A DNA stretch of 12,257 nucleotides from assembly GCA_008501785.1 (NCBI GenBank), contig QQUD01000059.1:1-12257 (forward strand). The letters run 5' to 3'. The position numbers were made by a program, and so were the translations under genes. The notes under the pieces were generated by a model. The model did not search any database and had not been told where the DNA came from. It saw only the letters and a list, made by a program, of their open reading frames with translations. The DNA comes from Chloroflexota bacterium (GTDB lineage: Bacteria; Chloroflexota; Anaerolineae; Promineifilales; Promineifilaceae). Position 1 is the first letter of the stretch, and the number at the start of each line of letters is the position of its first letter. Positions 6,809 to 12,257 of the stretch are shown here, in pieces.

Positions 6809-7486
6809 ATGATGGAGTTTACACTTTCTGAAGCTTGGCAAACAACCTATTCTGACGCATTTGTTGGCGTACTGGCGATGGGTGAAGTCAAAAATCAAAC
6901 AACACATCTGGCGCTGGATGCAGCAAAGGCCGCATTAGAAGCAGATTTGCGCCAGAAATATGTTGGGTATGATCGGCCAGCGCTGCGTGCGCAGCCGGTG
7001 CTGAATGCGTATCATAAATTTTACAAGCGATTCAAGAAAAGCTACCACGTGCAGGGGCAACTGGAGTCGATTTTGTGGAAAGGGAAATCAATTCCACAGG
7101 TGGCGGCGTTGGTGGAAGCGATGTTTATGGCGGAGTTGAAGAACCATTTGCTGACATCGGGGCACGATTTGGATTTGGTGGTGCAGCCGGTGGGAATTGA
7201 GGTGGCGCAAGGTGGCGAGGCGTATGTGGGGATAAACGGCCGTTCTCAAACCCTCAAACCCAAAGATATGTACATCGCTGATCAAGAAAGCATCCTTTCA
7301 AGCATTATTTACGGACCAGATAAGCGCACGAGCATCACTGCACAGACGACGCGGGTGTTGTTTACGGTGTATGCGCCGGTGGGGGTGGGGGAAACGGCCG
7401 TTATTCACCACCTGCAAGACACGCGAGATTTTGTTCTGCTGGCATCACCCAATGCAAAAGTAGAGGTATTGAAAGTGATGGGGTGA
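6809..7486 (+). CDS. Stand-alone B3/B4 domain protein (PheT-related)
   Basis: A 225-residue protein that matches the solo B3/4 family, related to the B3/B4 region of the phenylalanyl-tRNA synthetase beta subunit. Typical features are the YHKFYKRFKKSYHVQGQLESIL stretch beginning near residue 68, VEAMFMAELKNHLLTSGHDLD near 122-142, GGEAYVGINGRSQTLKPKDM, and SIIYGPDKRTSI followed by a VLFTVYAPVGV strand. In synthetases this region contributes to amino-acid editing and RNA contact; the role of the solo protein is poorly defined, and trans-editing of mischarged tRNA is only a hypothesis. Two adjacent ATGs (6809, 6812) follow AGGAG at 6801-6805; spacing favours 6812. It carries two exact AACGGCCGTT sites, one read as NGR and one as TAV. 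Confidence 0.85.
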   Translation: MMEFTLSEAWQTTYSDAFVGVLAMGEVKNQTTHLALDAAKAALEADLRQKYVGYDRPALRAQPVLNAYHKFYKRFKKSYHVQGQLESILWKGKSIPQVAALVEAMFMAELKNHLLTSGHDLDLVVQPVGIEVAQGGEAYVGINGRSQTLKPKDMYIADQESILSSIIYGPDKRTSITAQTTRVLFTVYAPVGVGETAVIHHLQDTRDFVLLASPNAKVEVLKVMG

Positions 7487-7539
7487 TTGATATTGTCCGG
7501 GCTAAGCGTGAGTCATTCTTCTCGCTCCCCGCATTTAGG

Positions 7540-10083
7540 CTATAAATTGTCTGGATAGGGACCTAGAAAGCGCAAACCGTCGAAATGAATAAGATGAGTG
7601 GGGTTTTCACTTACCCATACTTCTGTTGCCCATGATATGTTGGAGAGGTGACGGGACATTTCTGTCATTTTTGAAAAGGCTGTGACATAGACAAGTTTAT
7701 CTTTAACCGGTTCAAATAACACTTGTAATTCTATCCTTCGTTTGGGATTGACAGGCCCATGACTGGTTACGGCTTCAATAAGCAAAATCCAGTCTTTTTC
7801 GTGATAATAAAAAATAACATCGGGCATCTTGCCATGATGATTAACAGTCACACCCAAAGAAGTGAGTAATTTTGCATCAAAATATCCCCATTTATCACCT
7901 GTATCGCCAACATAAATTAACTGACTTCCCGGGGCAAATCGTGGAGCAAACGCTTCAATAATTTGTTTCATTAAATGGCTATGTTCGCCAGGGGAAAGTG
8001 TGATTTCGAGGTCATCAGAAATTCGAACCGGAATCTGGATAATTGCTCTTTCCTGAGCATAGCGTTCTTTTAAGGTTGTGATAGTGTCGAGATAGTTATT
8101 AAGATTTTCTTCCCAGGCAATCGTTCCGAAACTATGCAGTAAGGATAATGTGGTTGGATCAATTTGATAACACCAATTGGGACTATTCTTAGGCCTACTT
8201 GGTTGGTCTGGATTCTCAACAACTAAAGCCGCCTGTACAAATTGATGAATAGAGTGACGACGAATAGTTTCACGTGTATTAGGCGCATAATTTACACCAT
8301 AATGATCTCGAATGAATTCCATCATGAGTGTAATTCCCATTAACGGCGAATTTGCTTGTTGCCATGATTTGTCTGGTGACAGTCCCAGTAATGCAAGAAA
8401 TGTCATTGCAGAACGCTCATTTTGTTGGGCTTGTGGCAATCCAAGTGAAGTCAAAATTTCTATTGCTTCGTTTACTTTTTGTTTTGCAGAAATTGGGTCT
8501 GGTTTGTCAATATCCGTCATCTTTTTTAGCTCCCTTTCAACAAGTAAATCTATCGTGTTTTGGTCAGGAAATTGGTTGGAATACGTATTGCCCCACTCAA
8601 CGAGAGTATCCCGCTTAGGATAGAGCAATGACCTTAAATCTGTTGCATTTACTTGGGTGTGTCCATTAAACTGCCGGAAATACAAATCTAGCAGATTTGA
8701 ATTTAAGTAAATCGCTAACCCCTTAGCCAAGTCAGGGGACAATCCACGATTCCAAGCGTGAAATACATTGATATGATTTTCAAAAGCAATAGCACTGCCC
8801 GGTAAATTTTCGGGTTCACAAACGGCGGCGTTGATGCGATGGTATTCTTCTTTTGATGAAAATCGACGCACAATTGTGTAATATCCTGCCGGTAATAGCC
8901 AACGAGAAGATTCTTGATTGTGAATGAATGCATTAGGTTTTGAATTAGTCGGGTGTGGCCATTTAATAAAACCTTTATGCATATGATGCGGATAGATTAA
9001 GGGAACCGATTGTTTGGTTGGCTGTTTTAATAAAAATTGCTTTGTGCGAAAATCAACGACGCGTCCTGTTGAGACATTAATCCCTAAATCGGTAAGTGTG
9101 CAAGGGAATAGTTCAATGCGGTCGGCAATATTTTGATCAAGTTCGCTGGCTGTAATATGAATAAAACGATGAGGGTCCTGTGGGTTAAGTACGCGATGAT
9201 AAGCAACTGAACGTGAAATATTTATTTCATCAATAGGATTGTTTGAAGAGGTGATCGTTACAGCTTGTTTTTCTTTTCCCTTGACTGCATGAAAAATGAT
9301 ATTCTCTTGGAGTACATCATCTTGAGCGAATGCTTTATTTCGCGATTCGAATAGATGGATGCGTTTGAAAGCCATTTGCTCATCAAATATTTGCCTGAAC
9401 GGTTTGTAATAAGGCCCGTTGCAAAAGCTGCGTGGTGTGATAGCCACCATTTCCCCATTTGGTTCTAGCAAACCTATTGTTAATGCGAGGAAGGCTGTAT
9501 AGAGATTAACGGTTTCAATACCAGCCTGTCGTAACAAATGGCGATGAGTGGATTTGCTATGTATCTTTTTGTATGGTGGATTGAGGATGGCAAGATTGAA
9601 GCGTGTATCGGAGTTTTCAAATAAACGTGGTCTAATTATAGAAGCTGCGGCATCAATAAAGTCATCTGACTTAATCTTAAAAGTAAATTTAATTTCTTGA
9701 CTTTGGCAAATTTCTTTGCAACTATTTAACGTTTTGCGAAGAAAGGGAAGGAATTTTTTTTCTTGTTCAAATGCTGTAATAGTGATAAGTTGAGGCGGAT
9801 TTGGATTCTTTAAAACTGTCTCAACGAAAGCGGCTGATAATGTGCCAATCCCTGCACCTGCATCTAACAATCTTATCTCACTTGGCAATTCATCAAAAAA
9901 AGAAGCCATCATTTTGGCAATGGTTGGTGGCGTGAAATATTGGCCATTTTGTACCCTGGCTTTTTTATCTACCTCTCGATAGGCATTAGTGCGGTATAAA
10001 TCGGCATTTGTAGTGAGTGATTGAATACCATTAATCTCTTTCGTTGACCGATTAGAAACCTGATAAATTAGTTCATGTTTCAT
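7540..10083 (-). CDS. Fused type II restriction-modification enzyme: N6-adenine methyltransferase plus BsuBI/PstI-family endonuclease
   Basis: An 847-residue chain starting MKHELIYQ. Residues 1 to about 521 form an N6-adenine methyltransferase: YFTPP at 49-53, SAM-binding DAGAGIG at 74-80, catalytic NPPY at 168-171, and HTQVNATDL near 475 closing the target-recognition part. Residues 522-847 form a complete BsuBI/PstI-type nuclease: an N-terminal helical domain (LALLGLSPDKSW, NTRETIRRH-IHQFVQA) and a catalytic domain (YVGDTGDK near 724, PDV at 754-756, EAVTSHGP at 770-777, HFDGLRFLGP near 833). Homologues of both parts recognise CTGCAG, so that is the inferred site. In BsuBI and PstI the two activities are separate proteins. 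The start at 10083 avoids overlap with the upstream deacetylase gene but has only a weak ribosome binding site. The gene is A+T-richer than its neighbours and lacks the AACGGCCGTT palindrome, suggesting acquisition by transfer. Confidence 0.9.
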   Translation of the reverse strand: MKHELIYQVSNRSTKEINGIQSLTTNADLYRTNAYREVDKKARVQNGQYFTPPTIAKMMASFFDELPSEIRLLDAGAGIGTLSAAFVETVLKNPNPPQLITITAFEQEKKFLPFLRKTLNSCKEICQSQEIKFTFKIKSDDFIDAAASIIRPRLFENSDTRFNLAILNPPYKKIHSKSTHRHLLRQAGIETVNLYTAFLALTIGLLEPNGEMVAITPRSFCNGPYYKPFRQIFDEQMAFKRIHLFESRNKAFAQDDVLQENIIFHAVKGKEKQAVTITSSNNPIDEINISRSVAYHRVLNPQDPHRFIHITASELDQNIADRIELFPCTLTDLGINVSTGRVVDFRTKQFLLKQPTKQSVPLIYPHHMHKGFIKWPHPTNSKPNAFIHNQESSRWLLPAGYYTIVRRFSSKEEYHRINAAVCEPENLPGSAIAFENHINVFHAWNRGLSPDLAKGLAIYLNSNLLDLYFRQFNGHTQVNATDLRSLLYPKRDTLVEWGNTYSNQFPDQNTIDLLVERELKKMTDIDKPDPISAKQKVNEAIEILTSLGLPQAQQNERSAMTFLALLGLSPDKSWQQANSPLMGITLMMEFIRDHYGVNYAPNTRETIRRHSIHQFVQAALVVENPDQPSRPKNSPNWCYQIDPTTLSLLHSFGTIAWEENLNNYLDTITTLKERYAQERAIIQIPVRISDDLEITLSPGEHSHLMKQIIEAFAPRFAPGSQLIYVGDTGDKWGYFDAKLLTSLGVTVNHHGKMPDVIFYYHEKDWILLIEAVTSHGPVNPKRRIELQVLFEPVKDKLVYVTAFSKMTEMSRHLSNISWATEVWVSENPTHLIHFDGLRFLGPYPDNL
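8518..8535 (-). promoter_or_regulatory. Internal ribosome binding site, A6 tract and start for the nuclease part
   Basis: On the minus strand AGGGAG (8530-8535) is followed by CT, six A residues (8522-8527), G and an in-frame ATG (8518-8520), codon 522 of the fused chain. The distance of 9 bases from AGGGAG to ATG is suitable for initiation. Starting there gives a 326-residue protein, the length known for the PstI endonuclease. The next base after ATG is A, so ATGA is present: the TGA is the stop of another frame, as expected for overlapping methylase and nuclease genes. Confidence 0.7.
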
Positions 10084-10157
10084 GTATAGAATAGTACCAC
10101 AACTCGGACGGTGATCAGTAAATAAAAGTCGGTAAAGGATTAGTCTTTTTGAAATTG

Positions 10158-10865
10158 TTACCAAACGTTGATTTGTTTGAATGATTCGGCGTAGGTAACG
10201 TTGATTTTTTCGCCCTGGCGTTTGTCGAGTTCTTTCATCCATTCTAAACTTTCGTTGCCTTTGGGGAATTGGCTGACGTGTGCGCGACAGGAGGCGAGTT
10301 TGGTGGGGTAAACGGCCGTTACATCCACAAACACATCTGGCTCACGATCTGTCGAAAAGAAAAAGACCCGTTCAATTTTGCCTAAATCAGCATCTGGTTC
10401 ATTTAATTGCTCCGGGCGATAAAGCGGCATTTTGGATGGCATATACGCATCCAGTGCAGCTTGTCCGGCAGCGCGATGGTCTGGATGAATCTGGCCTGTC
10501 CAAAATGGGTCAAACGTCCACAGTGTGTCGGCCTGGGTGATGCGATACAGGCGGGCAATTTGGGCGCGGACATTTAAATCGGGCAGCAGTTCTCCATCGT
10601 GGTGGCCCAAATTGTAGGTTTGTGAAATTCCCAAAATCTGCGATGCATCATCCGTTTCTTTGAGGCGCGTGCTGGCCAGTGCCGGACGTGCCAATGAAGC
10701 ATCCTGCGCACCAATATCACCCAGCGTGCAGTTAACCGAAAAAACTTTTACACCATGCTTAACCAACTGTGCCACTGTCCCACCGCACAAAGTTTCCAAA
10801 TCATCTGGATGTGCCGCAACGATAATCAGCCTTTTTACATCTTCAAATGCTTCAATCAATCTCAT
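10158..10865 (-). CDS. PIG-L/LmbE family deacetylase
   Basis: A 235-residue zinc-dependent deacetylase of the LmbE/PIG-L family, whose members remove acetyl groups from N-acetylglucosamine-type substrates (for example MshB in mycothiol synthesis). The zinc motif AHPDDLE contains His19 and Asp22, and HPDH at 127-130 supplies the third ligand, His130. The N-terminal strand RLIIVAAHPDD and FFFSTDREPDVFVDVT are typical. The substrate is not predictable; glycan or thiol-conjugate metabolism and detoxification are all possible. AGGAGG 7 bases upstream of 10865 fixes the start, so the longer frame to 10895 is rejected. It lies 74 bases upstream of the R-M gene on the same strand and may be cotranscribed with it. 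One exact AACGGCCGTT lies at 10311-10320. Confidence 0.9.
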   Translation of the reverse strand: MRLIEAFEDVKRLIIVAAHPDDLETLCGGTVAQLVKHGVKVFSVNCTLGDIGAQDASLARPALASTRLKETDDASQILGISQTYNLGHHDGELLPDLNVRAQIARLYRITQADTLWTFDPFWTGQIHPDHRAAGQAALDAYMPSKMPLYRPEQLNEPDADLGKIERVFFFSTDREPDVFVDVTAVYPTKLASCRAHVSQFPKGNESLEWMKELDKRQGEKINVTYAESFKQINVW

Positions 10866-10900
10866 TTTTTCGCCTCCTAACGTTGTCTCAGCCATTTTTT

Positions 10901-11006
10901 AACGCAGATTTAAAAGATTATCTCGCAGATTTCGCAGATACAAGAAAATTTAAAATCTGTGAAATCTACGTTCAAATCCTCGAAATCTGCGTTTAAAATC
11001 TTTTAA
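10901..11006. repeat. A+T-rich nested inverted repeat with CGCAGATTT units
   Basis: AACGCAGATTT (10901-10911) pairs perfectly with AAATCTGCGTT (10983-10993). Inside it CGCAGATTTCGCAGAT (10924-10939) pairs with ATCTGTGAAATCTACG (10955-10970), 14 of 16 bases. A further TTAAAAGATT/AATCTTTTAA pair overlaps the outer arms. The segment fills most of the space between two minus-strand genes. It looks like an interspersed repeat built from a CGCAGATTT unit; it has no coding potential. Confidence 0.7.
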
Positions 11007-11019
11007 TATTGCTGGTTGC

Positions 11020-12030
11020 TCAAATAAGTTCTCTGGTTTTTAGAGAATTTTTTAAAAGCGGTTCGATTTGGTGTTGGATGGCTGAATTCGCGTAGCCAAC
11101 CCAGCTTACGTCTGCATCGACGGTGAGTGGTGAGGTGAGTTGGTTGCCGTATTCATCAGTGACAACGACACCTAGCTCACGCGCAATGAGTTCGGTGCAG
11201 ATGTCGTAGGGGTGACAGCAAATGCCAAGCGCCAATCCACGTTGGGCTAAAAGAGTTTCCATCACTGGACGAATGTCGGCGACAAACCTGTCACGTCCAG
11301 ACATCAGTTCGTAAAGCTGGCCGCCAGTGCAAATGTATTGGTCTTCAAAGCAGTGGGTTTTACCGGGCTGCACGGGTCCCAATGCCTCTCGCACAATTTC
11401 TTCATCAATCGCGGCCAGTTCTTCACGAATGCCTGGGAAGAAGCGTGAGATAGTGGCAAATCCGTGGGCGATGCTGTTGGCTCGGGAAGGGCGGGGATGG
11501 ATGGGGGTGGTTTCATGGGTGAGGCGGTTGTGGCGAACGGCCGTTATCCCCCCCCCTTTTTTCGCCCACACCTGATCCGACAAATGCTGCTTGATCAGCG
11601 GAATTTCAGTCTGCACGGCCAGTTCAATTTCCTGCAAATTGGTGTTTGGCCCTCTGTTGGGAGCCACACCGGTCAAAATCCAGGCGCTGCGTTTTTGATA
11701 CATAATGCCACGTGTGCCGTCAATTGGGTCCACAATGATGCGCCACACGGCTTCATCTTCGGGCGTACCAACTGGCAGCACAATTTGTCCATCATCCAAC
11801 CCTTCTGCAATCAGCACGATGGGCGCGTGAACAGCAATTTTTGTTGCAAAAAAGTCGATGAGCAGTTCTTCGCTTACCCGGTCAATGGCGTAAATTGTGT
11901 CGCCTGCTTCTTCTTTGGCAATGGTTGCCATTTCTGCAAGAGAAGCCGCTTCACAAGCAACCACAACCGCGTCACGGATTTGATTGTGCAGGGTGAGAAT
12001 GGGATGCAGCAGATCGTCAATATGATTCAT
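11020..12030 (-). CDS. Inositol monophosphatase family protein
   Basis: A 336-residue metal-dependent phosphatase of the FIG/IMPase superfamily. The metal site is visible: AEG with Glu76, and the signature VDPIDGTRG with Asp101, Asp104 and Thr106. The second signature is [21 protein letters not shown], with Asp276 in the position of the WDxAAG-type aspartate. It is longer than typical IMPase (about 260-275 residues) because of extra sequence between the signatures, so its substrate may not be inositol phosphate. AGGA lies 9 bases upstream of the ATG. The coding strand contains an unusual run of six A and nine G residues (11548-11562 on the plus strand), beside an exact AACGGCCGTT. It may lead an operon with the deacetylase downstream. 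Confidence 0.85.
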   Translation of the reverse strand: MNHIDDLLHPILTLHNQIRDAVVVACEAASLAEMATIAKEEAGDTIYAIDRVSEELLIDFFATKIAVHAPIVLIAEGLDDGQIVLPVGTPEDEAVWRIIVDPIDGTRGIMYQKRSAWILTGVAPNRGPNTNLQEIELAVQTEIPLIKQHLSDQVWAKKGGGITAVRHNRLTHETTPIHPRPSRANSIAHGFATISRFFPGIREELAAIDEEIVREALGPVQPGKTHCFEDQYICTGGQLYELMSGRDRFVADIRPVMETLLAQRGLALGICCHPYDICTELIARELGVVVTDEYGNQLTSPLTVDADVSWVGYANSAIQHQIEPLLKNSLKTRELI

Positions 12031-12257
12031 AGTTTTTCCTATAATTTTGTTTTTGCGAATTGGATTTTATCCGATACAAGCTTATCAACAACACACTAAC
12101 AATCAAACTATTCATTAACCATTCACCCATTCACCCATTAATTATTTTCTTCATTCCCCAAACTGCCTTTTACCAAACAATCCCTAACTGCGTTACAATG
12201 CCAACCTGAATACACGACCACACCGCGTCATGCTGTTGACAACCCCTCCAACATACC
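12031..12257. other. Gene-free right end of the window
   Basis: This is the upstream region of the phosphatase gene. It is A+T-rich. A short tandem repeat, ATTCACCC twice (12121-12136), has partial flanking copies. On the plus strand TACAAT near 12194 and TTGACA near 12236 resemble promoter pieces and might serve a gene beyond the window. No gene is visible here. Confidence 0.4.

Larger units (their letters stand above)
1317..11545. repeat. Dispersed 10-bp palindrome AACGGCCGTT
   Basis: Exact copies lie at 2322-2331, 2793-2802, 4034-4043, 6389-6398, 7235-7244, 7393-7402, 10311-10320 and 11536-11545. Copies with one mismatch in an outer position start at 1317, 1401, 4425 and 6202. Every CGGCCG I found in the window is one of these twelve. 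All are within coding regions and are read mostly as Thr-Ala-Val, otherwise as Asn-Gly-Arg (or Thr-Ala-Ala in two near copies). By chance about 0.01 exact copies would be expected in 12 kb at even base composition. The pattern recalls the HIP1 octamer of cyanobacteria. Confidence 0.9.

Noticed and set aside
8515..8540. dnaX-like programmed -1 frameshift as the main explanation for the A6 tract
   Set aside because: The slippery heptamer is in phase, but the AGGGAG element is only 2 bases upstream rather than about 10, and no clear downstream stem was seen. Kept only as one option in the junction finding.
10084..10242. N-terminal extension of the R-M protein to 10242
   Set aside because: The 53 added residues overlap the end of the deacetylase gene in another frame and show no methyltransferase similarity; MKHEL is the better start.
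11464..12099. 211-residue plus-strand open frame opposite the phosphatase
   Set aside because: Composition is that of a frame shadow; the minus-strand phosphatase has clear catalytic motifs and a ribosome binding site.
12121..12136. Possible CRISPR or iteron array from ATTCACCC units
   Set aside because: Only two full 8-base units; too short for an array or an origin.

Overview
The window carries ordinary metabolic genes of a free-living bacterium with a compact restriction-modification (R-M) gene embedded among them. My best guess for the lineage is Chloroflexota (Anaerolineae or a relative). That guess rests only on the general look of the proteins and the many short interspersed palindromes, so treat it as weak. 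No rRNA, tRNA, CRISPR array, transposase, integrase or phage gene is visible.

Layout, left to right. (1) 1-350: gene-free, with two tandem imperfect hairpins and a perfect 18-bp palindrome. (2) 351-4454, plus strand: an AraD-type ribulose-5-phosphate 4-epimerase, a transketolase and a transaldolase, closed by a strong bidirectional terminator. Together these feed pentoses through xylulose 5-phosphate into the non-oxidative pentose phosphate pathway. (3) 4492-4866, minus: a single-domain response regulator, whose 5' leader contains copy A of a ~90-bp repeat. (4) 5196-5708, plus: a small membrane protein with an internal duplication. (5) 5858-6616, minus: a FabG-like SDR oxidoreductase with copy B of the repeat, inverted, just upstream. 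(6) 6809-7486, plus: a stand-alone B3/B4 domain protein. (7) 7540-10083, minus: an 847-residue chain that joins an N6-adenine methyltransferase to a BsuBI/PstI-family restriction endonuclease. (8) 10158-10865, minus: a PIG-L/LmbE deacetylase. (9) 11020-12030, minus: an inositol-monophosphatase-family protein. (10) 12031-12257: gene-free end.

The most interesting points are three. First, the R-M gene is fused across an A6 tract. Removing one A would restore a classical two-gene layout, with the methylase stop TGA overlapping the nuclease start in ATGA, and a good ribosome binding site for the nuclease is still present. Second, the 10-bp palindrome AACGGCCGTT occurs eight times exactly and four more times with one outer mismatch. 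All twelve lie inside genes, and none lies in the R-M gene. Third, a ~90-bp hairpin-forming repeat is present in two inverted copies, each just upstream of a minus-strand gene.
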